Assembly (NCBI GenBank): GCA_050735975.1
Contig: JBOHVS010000005.1
Coordinates: forward strand, 1-28,892
DNA: 28,892 nt
From: DATMBL01 sp050735975
GTDB lineage: Bacteria; Desulfobacterota; Binatia; UBA9968
Direction: 5' to 3'
A program made the position numbers and the translations under genes. Positions 22,310 to 28,892 of this stretch are shown here, in pieces (positions within the stretch are counted from its first letter, which is position 1; every line of letters begins with the position of its first letter). The notes under the pieces were generated by a model. That model saw nothing but the letters and a program-made list of their open reading frames with translations, ran no database searches and was not told the origin of the DNA.

Positions 22310-24703
22310 ATGAAATCGCTGGTAAGCAGGCGGGCATATTCGTGTCCTTCCGTCATTCTTGTTGTGCTGCTCGGAACCTTTGTAGAGGCCACGCTATTTC
22401 CTCTTCACGCCGCCCAGCAGGTGGAAGTTGAATTCAACATTCCAGCCCAATCGTTAGCCTCCGCTCTGACGGAAGTAGAGTCACAAGCTAAAGTCCAGAT
22501 ACTTTTCGATGAAAGCTTGGTGAAAGGGCGAAAAGCGCCAGCCCTCATGGGCCGCTTTACTCCCCAGGCCGCCCTCAATCAGCTTCTACGCGATACCGGT
22601 TTGATCGTTTTGTCTTCAGCTCCAGGCATGTTCGCGGTCGAGCGCGCCGGACAGCCCTCAACCGAGCCCAATCAGACCACGCAGCAACAAACGCCCACTC
22701 AACCGCAGATGACGCTTGATCCTGTGACCGTTCTAGGCGCAAGAGGCATTGACGTGCCTTTGTCCAACGTCCCTGCCTCGATCACGGTGGTTGATCAAGA
22801 GGAGATAGAAACAGAGTTGGCAACCACCAACCGCATAGACGATGTGCTGGCGAGGCAAGTCCCCGGCTTCAATCCCACCAACCAAGGCGTGCGCCAGATC
22901 CGCGGCCGGACAGCGCAGGTCTTCATCAACGGCGTGCCGACCAATGAGCAACTGCGCGCCAGCAGCGGCTCTGATTTGAACCTCCTGTTGCCGGAGCAGC
23001 TGGCACAGATCGAAGTCGCCAGAGGCGCGAACTCTGCCTACGGCTTTGGCTCTCCGGGGGGCATCATCGCCCTATCCACCCCCCGGGCTGAGTCGGAAGA
23101 ACTTACGTTCAAAACACGGATTTCCAATAGCTTCAATCCGCACCGCATCGGCGGCAGCCATCAGGCGGTGTTCTACCAGAGCGCTTCGCAAATTCTCGGC
23201 AATTTCGATTTCCACGTCGGCGGCGCGGTCGCTTACGACGGCGCCGAATTCGAACCCAATGGCGACCTGGCACTTGGTTTTAACAACTCTGCGCTGCTCG
23301 TCAATGGGAAGGAGCTGCTCTGGAGCTTCGACAGTTCCCTCGGGTACGACTTGGCCAGGTGGGGGAGGTTCCGCCTCACGACCACCTTCAACCACGTAGA
23401 TTGGAGAAAAAAGTATGAAACCCTGACGGCTCCAGGGGTGTACCGAGAGCGGTTTGGTACTCTGACAAAACAACCCAGAGGACGTGACTCTTTCCGCACT
23501 AGCTATACACTGAACCTCAACTATGAAAATGACAATATCTTCGGCCATGCGGTAAAGCTTGAAGGCTTCACCAGCGAAACCGATGTCGAGTTCTTCCAAA
23601 CGTTTGGGGCAGTTGTCCGCGACAAGCAGGAGAACCAATATTATGGCTTCCGCTCGAGTGCGACCTTGCCGCTTAACCGACTGGTCACTGGACCGTTTCA
23701 GGGAGCGGCCGTTACCTACGGCTTTGACTTCATACGGAATGACTACTCCAGGCCAGTGTTCTTTGCCGATACCGGCGCGCTGCAGTCGTGGATATCCCCG
23801 CCCGTCACTTTGATTTCTTACGCGCCGTACGCGCAACTTAGAATCCCTCTCGGTGAAAGGTTTCAGCTGACGGGAGGCCTGCGCCACGAGATCTATGACG
23901 GGCACGCTGATACTGCGCTTGGGACCGGAGGTATCCAGGGCGGTGACCTCGACAGCTTTGGGCTCACGCTCTTCAATGCGGGGGCCGTATACAACCTTTT
24001 CAAAGATCTGGATCTCTACGCAACGTTTTCGCAGGGAGCGGAGCTTTCGCAGCTCGGCCGTGCTGCGCGATCGGCGGGCTCGGCGGACCGGCTCGATCTG
24101 GAACCCGCGAAATCCAACCAATATGAGCTTGGGCTCCGCGGGCGGTGGAAATCTTTGTCCTTCAGCCTCGCCGGTTTTTACACCGAGTCGGACCTGCTGA
24201 GTGCGCTGCAGTGCGACGGGATCAATCCTTGCACGCCGCTGCGCGAGCCGCGCGAAATCTGGGGAGCCGAGAGCACGGCCGATTGGAGAATCAACCAGCA
24301 ATGGTCCGTAGGAACAGTCGTGTCATGGCAGGACGGGGTGCGCGAACCTGAAGGTGGACGACGGCGGCGCATCGGCAGTGGTGAAATCCCGCCCGTGCTC
24401 GTCACGTCATATATCGGCTACAACCCTACCCGTTGGTGGCGCAACCGGCTTCAGTTCGACTATCGCGGGCGACGGGACAAGTTTGGCGACAGCACCGAAT
24501 TTGGTGAAGGCCGCGTCGACCAGCTGCTCCTGTTGAACTTGCTGATGGCCTTCAAAGTCGGTCCCGGTGAGCTGCAGTTCGGCGCCGAGAATCTGTTGAA
24601 CAAGAAGTACACTTCGATCGCCGCCGAGGCCGCCAACAGCGGCTTTACTTGGCTGCCGGAGGAAGGCACGCGCCTGAAGTTCGGGTATACGATAAAATGG
24701 TAA
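22310..24703 (+). CDS. TonB-dependent siderophore-type receptor with STN domain
   Basis: With the ATG at 22310 (preceded by AAGGAG) the protein is 797 residues; an upstream in-frame ATG at 22184 lacks support and would bury the signal peptide. After the signal peptide comes an STN domain (about 35-110: VEFNIPAQSLASALTEVESQ to LNQLLRDTGLIVL). A TonB-box-like segment LDPVTVLGA follows. The plug spans about 145-280, with NVPASITVVDQEEIE, GVRQIRGRTAQVFINGVPT and EVARGANSAYGFGSPGG. The rest is a 22-strand barrel ending LKFGYTIKW. This architecture is that of FecA/FpvA-type ferric-chelate receptors that also signal to an anti-sigma factor. No sigma/anti-sigma pair is in the window. Energy would come from ExbB/ExbD/TonB encoded downstream. 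Confidence 0.94.
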   Translation: MKSLVSRRAYSCPSVILVVLLGTFVEATLFPLHAAQQVEVEFNIPAQSLASALTEVESQAKVQILFDESLVKGRKAPALMGRFTPQAALNQLLRDTGLIVLSSAPGMFAVERAGQPSTEPNQTTQQQTPTQPQMTLDPVTVLGARGIDVPLSNVPASITVVDQEEIETELATTNRIDDVLARQVPGFNPTNQGVRQIRGRTAQVFINGVPTNEQLRASSGSDLNLLLPEQLAQIEVARGANSAYGFGSPGGIIALSTPRAESEELTFKTRISNSFNPHRIGGSHQAVFYQSASQILGNFDFHVGGAVAYDGAEFEPNGDLALGFNNSALLVNGKELLWSFDSSLGYDLARWGRFRLTTTFNHVDWRKKYETLTAPGVYRERFGTLTKQPRGRDSFRTSYTLNLNYENDNIFGHAVKLEGFTSETDVEFFQTFGAVVRDKQENQYYGFRSSATLPLNRLVTGPFQGAAVTYGFDFIRNDYSRPVFFADTGALQSWISPPVTLISYAPYAQLRIPLGERFQLTGGLRHEIYDGHADTALGTGGIQGGDLDSFGLTLFNAGAVYNLFKDLDLYATFSQGAELSQLGRAARSAGSADRLDLEPAKSNQYELGLRGRWKSLSFSLAGFYTESDLLSALQCDGINPCTPLREPREIWGAESTADWRINQQWSVGTVVSWQDGVREPEGGRRRRIGSGEIPPVLVTSYIGYNPTRWWRNRLQFDYRGRRDKFGDSTEFGEGRVDQLLLLNLLMAFKVGPGELQFGAENLLNKKYTSIAAEAANSGFTWLPEEGTRLKFGYTIKW

Positions 24704-24831
24704 CATCGTAACGAGGTGCTGTGATGCCTCGGAATGGTCGCCCTCCTTTGAATCCATGTTGGATCACGGAATCGACTTACGGCTAATTCGGGGGTGGTAA
24801 GCCCGATCAGCCCTAAAAAGGGACCTGACCC

Positions 24832-25992
24832 ATGAAATCTCGTTTACGGCCTCGAAGGACCTCAGGCACAAAGCCTCTGGCTTTCGTCCTGCACAGCCTA
24901 CTCGGGCTCAAGCTTAGCCTGTTGGTTTTGTTCGTTTGTTTCACCGGCACAATCGCGGTGGTGAGCGACGAAATTGAATGGATGGCTTCTCCGAAGTCCC
25001 GCGCAAGCGGAACAGACCGGCGCGTCAGCTGGGAGACTCAGTACGACGCCGCTCGGGCGGCCTTTCCTTTGTATCGGATAACCTACATCAGCGCCGGCGA
25101 AGAGCCTTACCTCGCTACCCGAATATTGGCAACCAGTCCGTCCGGCGAAATACGCATCATCTATGTCGATCCTGCCACCGGAAAAGTGAGCGGCGACTCA
25201 GGTTTCATTACGTTTCGCTCGTTCGTGCGGGCCCTTCATTATCTTCTCTTCACTCCAGGTGACTGGGGATTTTATGTAATCACAAGCCTCGGCTTCGTCC
25301 TTCTGGGCTCGGTAATCACCGGATTGCTTGTCTATAAGAAGTTCTGGCGGGGCTTTTTCCGCATGCCACGAACGGACCGCGGCTCGCGCCTCTTCTTGGG
25401 CAACTTGCACAAGCTATTCGCCCTCTGGTCCGTTTGGTTTGTTGTCATCATTGCGCTCACAAGCGTTTGGTATTTTGGAGAGAGAATACTTTATCGGTTC
25501 GACATTGATTTCGAGGGTCACCATGCGGCGTTAAACCTTCGTGAATGGCGGTCGCCCGATTCTCAGCCACCGAAGCACCGGCGTCTCGACGAACTGGTTC
25601 TGGCGGCTCAACAAGCGCTTCCAGGACTCGATGTGAAACGTATCGTACTGCCATCGAACCCCAGCGAGCCGGTTTTTATCGAAGGTCAAGGCTCTGCCTG
25701 GCTGGTCCGCGATCGGACCAATAGCGTCGCTTTGAATCCCTACACGGGCGCCGTGCTCTCAGTGCGTCGAGCCGAAGATATGGCAGGACTCGAGCGGTGG
25801 GTGCACACGGCCGATCCCTTACACTTCGGCGACTTTGGCGGTTTGTGGTTCAAGCTTGTCTGGTTCTTGTTCGGCCTTATCATGTGCGGCTTGGCCCTCA
25901 GTGGCGCCTTGGTCTACTCCAAGCGAGCTTCCAAAGCGCTATTGAAAGTAAGCCGTGCCGGCCTTATCTCCGCAAAGCCAGCCGTAGAGTAA
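24832..25992 (+). CDS. PepSY-domain membrane protein (PiuB-like)
   Basis: This gene encodes 386 residues of an inner-membrane protein of the PepSY-associated TM family, commonly encoded beside siderophore receptors and proposed to reduce ferric chelates. Four hydrophobic spans are visible: LGLKLSLLVLFVCFTGTIAV (about 25-45), GFYVITSLGFVLLGSVITGL (about 143-165), LFALWSVWFVVIIALTSVWY (about 192-213) and WFKLVWFLFGLIMCGLALSG (about 340-362). PepSY-like periplasmic segments lie between, including RIIYVDPATGKVSG and NPYTGAVLSVRRAED. Conserved histidines occur near spans (LHSLLG, LHYLLF, LHKLFALW, HTADPLHFG). The ATG has no strong ribosome site. The next gene starts 6 nt after the stop. Confidence 0.9.
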   Translation: MKSRLRPRRTSGTKPLAFVLHSLLGLKLSLLVLFVCFTGTIAVVSDEIEWMASPKSRASGTDRRVSWETQYDAARAAFPLYRITYISAGEEPYLATRILATSPSGEIRIIYVDPATGKVSGDSGFITFRSFVRALHYLLFTPGDWGFYVITSLGFVLLGSVITGLLVYKKFWRGFFRMPRTDRGSRLFLGNLHKLFALWSVWFVVIIALTSVWYFGERILYRFDIDFEGHHAALNLREWRSPDSQPPKHRRLDELVLAAQQALPGLDVKRIVLPSNPSEPVFIEGQGSAWLVRDRTNSVALNPYTGAVLSVRRAEDMAGLERWVHTADPLHFGDFGGLWFKLVWFLFGLIMCGLALSGALVYSKRASKALLKVSRAGLISAKPAVE

Positions 25993-25998
25993 GCCCGC

Positions 25999-26454
25999 AT
26001 GTTTCGTTTCCTGGACTTCCTGGGCTATTGGAAGTGGCCGAACATCCTTGCGATTACATTAGTCCCGTTCGCCTTTTTCTTTCTATCCTGGAAGCCGGCC
26101 ATAGAGCCTGCGCCCTTAGGTACTACGATTCTCGGCCCCGAGGAGATTGGCCCTTGGACCGTAGTCATCGGCACCAACGCTCGCCAGCCCCTTGAGCCTG
26201 GTGAAGACGCCAACTGGCGCGTTCGATTCTGCAGCGGTTGCTACGAACAAATTAGCAGGGCGGAACTTGCTTTAGGTAACGCTAAGCAAGCTCTCTGGGA
26301 CGCGAGCCCTCTGGCCGGCGACCCGCAGACACTTTCAGCGACGCTGCGCATCCCACCTGCTCTTCCAGCAAATAGTATCTATCTTTGGCTGATTGTGGAA
26401 GCCCGGGACGGGCGCCGTCATACAGTATCGTGGCTTGTATTCCATGCGCCGTGA
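25999..26454 (+). CDS. Hypothetical membrane-anchored protein
   Basis: This gene encodes 151 residues beginning with one N-terminal span (WPNILAITLVPFAFFFLSW, about 13-31), so the rest probably faces the periplasm. The soluble part looks beta-rich, with GPWTVVIGTNARQPLEPGED and IPPALPANSIYLWLIVEARD. It contains a C-x2-C pair (C78 and C81 in RFCSGCYEQI) that could bind a metal or form a disulfide. It follows the PepSY gene by 6 nt, so the two are almost certainly co-translated partners. I do not recognise the family. Confidence 0.78.
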   Translation: MFRFLDFLGYWKWPNILAITLVPFAFFFLSWKPAIEPAPLGTTILGPEEIGPWTVVIGTNARQPLEPGEDANWRVRFCSGCYEQISRAELALGNAKQALWDASPLAGDPQTLSATLRIPPALPANSIYLWLIVEARDGRRHTVSWLVFHAP

Positions 26455-26645
26455 CATGTGAATTTATGTCAGTCTTTGCTATTACGCGTCCGCGGCATCT
26501 ATGCGGCTCTCGACGACGATTCTTATCCTGCCTTCGCAATCCTAACTACTTCTAAGCGCAAATCCTGACAACTTCGGCCGCCAGTTCCCTTCACGGCCTC
26601 GTTTTCCCCCACAATCTCGCTCTAACTTTCAAAAATTTATTAGTG

Positions 26646-26674
26646 TTGACAAAGAAATAATATTTACATATACG
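26646..26674 (+). promoter_or_regulatory. Promoter driving leader copy 3
   Basis: A perfect -35 TTGACA (26646-26651), a 17-nt AT-rich spacer and a -10 TATACG (26669-26674) predict a start near 26681, exactly at the beginning of leader copy 3. The flanks (GTGTTGACAAA and ATATACGAA) match the fbpA promoter. The preceding stretch 26455-26640 shows no gene that I can support. Confidence 0.75.
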
Positions 26675-26682
26675 AACAAATT

Positions 26683-26755
26683 AGAGGCCAGAGGTTAACG
26701 CCCAGAGCCCGGAAGGATGATTTCCTTTCGGGCCTTTTACTTTTTGGGAGGACGT
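26683..26755 (+). promoter_or_regulatory. Repeated attenuator-like leader, copy 3
   Basis: The conserved block AGAGGCCAGAGGTTAACGCC runs into CAGAGCCCGG. Then comes an 11-bp stem: GCCCGGAAGGA pairs with TCCTTTCGGGC around a short loop. CTTTTACTTTTT, GGGAGGA and the ATG at 26756 follow. It sits at the predicted 5' end of its own transcript. Confidence 0.78.
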
Positions 26756-27052
26756 ATGGTTTTCCATCCATGGATCGAAAAAGCCTGGCAGATGCATCGC
26801 CAGACGGAATGCTTTCCGAACGTCACGATCCTGAAAGCAGCCCTTTGGCTGGAGAAGAAACATAGCGAAGCGCCCCACTACGATACTGCCGTGATCATAT
26901 CTCTTCACTACCTCGTTCTAGCGCTGAGAAAACATGCGCAAGGACGGGCTGTGCTGTTCGAGCACTATATATCGCAGGCTTTAATGTGGAGACGGGAAGC
27001 CATCGGCCACCTGGCTCAGGCCACCTCGGCGAAACTGGAAATTATGGACTAA
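26756..27052 (+). CDS. Small helical hypothetical protein under leader copy 3
   Basis: This gene encodes 98 residues with a strong GGGAGG site just after the leader hairpin. An in-frame upstream ATG at 26717 lies inside the leader stem and is rejected. The protein is predicted almost wholly helical, with no signal peptide or obvious membrane span. It is rich in His, Trp and Tyr (FHPWIEKAWQMHRQTECF, EKKHSEAPHYDTAVIISLHY). Such His content could suggest metal or haem binding, but no recognised motif is present. It has its own promoter resembling that of fbpA and lies 51 nt before exbB. Function is unknown. Confidence 0.7.
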   Translation: MVFHPWIEKAWQMHRQTECFPNVTILKAALWLEKKHSEAPHYDTAVIISLHYLVLALRKHAQGRAVLFEHYISQALMWRREAIGHLAQATSAKLEIMD

Positions 27053-27103
27053 CTCATCGCGGTATAAATCTTGTGAGACCCGACTCGGAGGTATCCGGCA
27101 GCA

Positions 27104-27712
27104 ATGACTCAAGTAATCGAAATCATCATCAAAGGCGGATTCGTTATGATTCCTCTGCTCGCCTGTTCGTTGATCTCTCTCGCTTTGACTATAGAGCGGA
27201 TCATCTTTTGGGCGAAAATAAAGTCGAAACAAACGGTTCAGGAGATCTTAAGTCTCGTGGAACAGCAGGAGTTCGAAAAGGCGCTTCAATTGGGAAGAAA
27301 GTCTCACCAACCGATCGCGCGTGTTTTGGCCGCCGGCCTAGCCCATCGTAATCCGGCTCCGGCCAAAGCCATGGAATCGGCAGCCCAGGCGGAGATTCCG
27401 GTTCTTAAAAGCCGGCTCGGAATTCTCGACACCATCGTGACGCTCGCGCCGCTGTTGGGACTTCTCGGAACGGTCGTTGGCATGATCGGCTCTTTCGACA
27501 TCATGTCGGAGGCCGGAATGGGACAACCTCATGCCGTCACAGGAGGCGTCGCGGAAGCGCTCATCGCCACCGCCACAGGATTACTGATAGCGATTCTTAC
27601 CCTCGTCCCTTACAACTATTTTACCGCGCGGGCGGAACGGGAAATGGACGACATGGAACGCTTCAGCTCGTCGCTCGAGCTTCTTCTTCACGACCGGGCG
27701 GAGAAGCATTGA
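27104..27712 (+). CDS. exbB: ExbB/TolQ-family proton channel
   Basis: This gene encodes 202 residues of the inner-membrane MotA/TolQ/ExbB proton-channel family. Three spans are visible: the first near residues 10-32 (GFVMIPLLACSLISLALTIE), the second around 108-130 including the family motif LAPLLGLLGTVVGMIGSF, and the third around 146-170 (GVAEALIATATGLLIAILTL). With ExbD it converts the proton gradient into TonB motion to open outer-membrane receptors. CGGAGG lies upstream at a somewhat long spacing. The stop overlaps the exbD ATG by one base (TGATG), indicating translational coupling. Confidence 0.93.
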   Translation: MTQVIEIIIKGGFVMIPLLACSLISLALTIERIIFWAKIKSKQTVQEILSLVEQQEFEKALQLGRKSHQPIARVLAAGLAHRNPAPAKAMESAAQAEIPVLKSRLGILDTIVTLAPLLGLLGTVVGMIGSFDIMSEAGMGQPHAVTGGVAEALIATATGLLIAILTLVPYNYFTARAEREMDDMERFSSSLELLLHDRAEKH

Positions 27713-28125
27713 TGCGACTTCAACGTAGAAACGTGAAGAAGGCCCGCATCGAGATCATTCCCATGATCGACACGATCTTTTTCTTGCTGGTCTTTTTTAT
27801 GATTTCAACCCTGTCGATGGCCCAGTATCGAGGCATGCCGGTCAATCTGCCCAAGGCCGCCTCCGGCCAGCAAGCGCCCGCCGAGAGCGCCGCTATTACG
27901 ATCGACAAGCAAGCGCAGATTTTTCTAAACAAACAGCCCGTGAATAAAGCAGTCCTAGGGGACCTGCTGCGCGAGAAGCTTGCCCAGAACAACGATCTGC
28001 TGGTCGTTATTAACGCCGATGACGGCGTTGAGCATGGTCATGTCGTCGAAGTCATGGATATTGCCCGCGGCGCCAATGTGGCGAGGATGGCTATCGCCGT
28101 TAAGCCGAAGGAGGCAAAACGATGA
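27712..28125 (+). CDS. exbD: ExbD/TolR-family protein
   Basis: This gene encodes 137 residues from the ATG at 27712; a TTG three bases earlier is possible but less likely. The single N-terminal span holds the essential proton-relaying aspartate, D20 in IPMIDTIFFLLVFFM. A periplasmic domain follows (AITIDKQAQIFLNKQPVN, then VINADDGVEHGHVVEVMDIA) of the usual TolR/ExbD fold. It overlaps exbB by one base and tonB by four (ATGA), so the three genes are one tightly coupled operon. Confidence 0.94.
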   Translation: MRLQRRNVKKARIEIIPMIDTIFFLLVFFMISTLSMAQYRGMPVNLPKAASGQQAPAESAAITIDKQAQIFLNKQPVNKAVLGDLLREKLAQNNDLLVVINADDGVEHGHVVEVMDIARGANVARMAIAVKPKEAKR

Positions 28126-28892
28126 ACGATCACTGGTTGATCTCGTCGTTCACGGCTTCCTCGTTGATTCATTTGGCCCTGATCCCGCTGGCGGCGCTGA
28201 TGATGCACGCCAAGCCGTTCAAACCGATCACGGTGCCCATCGAGGTCATCGAAATCGCGCCCGTCGAGCAGCCCAAAAAAGTGGAAGTCGCGCCGCCTCC
28301 GCCTCCCCCACCGCCCCCGGCACCCAAGCCTAAACCCAAGCCGCAAAAGATTACCGCGCCGAAATTGATTTCCAAGCCGGAGATCATCGAAACCAAGCCA
28401 CAGCCCCCGGTTGGCAATACCAAAGAAGAGATTAAAGAACCTGAACCTGTCATCGAGCCGCCGCCACCTCTGGCTTCTCTGCCGGAGAAGCCAGGCTCGG
28501 TTCAGGGCGGCTGGAACGACGGTCCTCGCGCGGCCGAAGCCGAAGGCAGCGCCGCCGGCGTCGGGAATCTTACCGACAAGGGAGACGTGGACGCGGTAGG
28601 CGGAAGTGAAGTCGAGGGCGGAGGCGGGGGAAAAGGATCGTCGGGACTCGGCCGGGGAGAAAAAGGCGATGGCAAGGGAGGAGGCGGCGTTGACTCCGGA
28701 GAAGCTCTTTCAGGACTTGCGCGGCCTCTGGGTGGCTACCAGGTCAAGCCGCGCTATCCCGAGTCCGCAAGAAGAGCAGGAGCGCAAGGAGTGACGCTCT
28801 TAAGAGTTCGGGTACTGGAGAGCGGCCGCGTGGGAGAGGTCCTCATCGAGCAATCCGCCGGCTTCCGCGCTCTTGACCTATCCGCCATGCAG
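28122..28892 (+). CDS. tonB: TonB energy-transducing protein (3' end beyond window)
   Basis: The open frame begins at the ATG at 28122, overlapping the exbD stop, and runs to the window edge (257 codons seen). An N-terminal span covers about residues 7-27 (ISSFTASSLIHLALIPLAAL). A Pro/Lys-rich periplasm-spanning arm includes a run of eight prolines. A long Gly-rich linker covers about 160-202. The TonB C-terminal domain begins YQVKPRYPESARRAGAQGV, with the YP-x2-AR motif. It carries force from ExbB/ExbD to TonB boxes of receptors such as the one at 22310. The Gly-rich linker is unusually long. Only the last part of the C-terminal domain is missing. Confidence 0.94.
   Translation, partial: MNDHWLISSFTASSLIHLALIPLAALMMHAKPFKPITVPIEVIEIAPVEQPKKVEVAPPPPPPPPPAPKPKPKPQKITAPKLISKPEIIETKPQPPVGNTKEEIKEPEPVIEPPPPLASLPEKPGSVQGGWNDGPRAAEAEGSAAGVGNLTDKGDVDAVGGSEVEGGGGGKGSSGLGRGEKGDGKGGGGVDSGEALSGLARPLGGYQVKPRYPESARRAGAQGVTLLRVRVLESGRVGEVLIEQSAGFRALDLSAMQ

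Noticed and set aside
23072..24301. A 409-codon open frame on the minus strand
   Set aside because: It is antisense to the TonB-dependent receptor, whose domains are unambiguous. The antisense product is Arg-rich without recognisable motifs, and the length reflects GC-rich codon structure.

Overview
The window reads as a chromosomal segment of an uncultured-type Gram-negative bacterium. Porin, a TonB receptor and ExbB/ExbD/TonB imply an outer membrane. Overall base composition is moderately GC-rich. The gene families (DtxR regulator with a FeoA-like tail, a cytochrome c-FTR1 fusion, GlnK-AmtB followed by an OmpL-like porin, and short dispersed palindromic repeats) recall Desulfobacterota, Binatota, NC10 or Rokubacteria lineages. 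That taxonomic guess is inference only; no rRNA or other phylogenetic marker is present.

Left half (27-12146), all on the minus strand. In transcription order this holds a two-domain universal stress protein, a nitrilase-family amidohydrolase, the glnK-amtB nitrogen operon behind a good sigma-54 promoter, an OmpL-like porin with a weaker sigma-54-like element and a strong terminator, an ArnT/GT39 membrane glycosyltransferase, an oligopeptide-type ABC importer (binding protein plus two permeases, no ATPase genes in the window) and a small membrane-anchored hypothetical protein. The intergenic stretches carry several repeat types: a CTTTTTNAGC-type inverted-repeat family at 11-657, a polypurine/polypyrimidine hexamer tract between the two permeases, and a CGCAAAG-type palindrome.

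Right half (about 12.7 kb to the end) is an iron-acquisition region. A DtxR-family metalloregulator diverges from fbpC, followed by fbpA and fbpB (ferric ABC importer), a periplasmic cytochrome c-FTR1 iron permease, a ferritin-like protein, a DUF4198 periplasmic protein, a TonB-dependent receptor with an STN signalling domain, a PepSY membrane reductase-like protein, and exbB-exbD-tonB (tonB runs off the window). Together these cover outer-membrane uptake and its energisation, periplasmic capture, inner-membrane import, possible iron reduction, storage and metal-responsive control.

The most unusual signal lies inside the iron region. Three copies of a compact 5' leader (19931, 21152, 26683) share a conserved block of about 30 nt (AGNGGCCAGAGGTT, then CCAGAGCCCGG). 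The block runs into a hairpin whose apical sequence differs completely between copies but still pairs, then a U-rich run, then a strong Shine-Dalgarno and the ATG of a small gene of unknown function. This is the architecture of a transcription attenuator or riboswitch-like element. One copy starts at the predicted transcription start of a promoter nearly identical to that of fbpA. Another lies 22 nt downstream of a small gene resembling the zinc-finger RNA-binding translational activator Com. I do not recognise the leader as a described RNA family.
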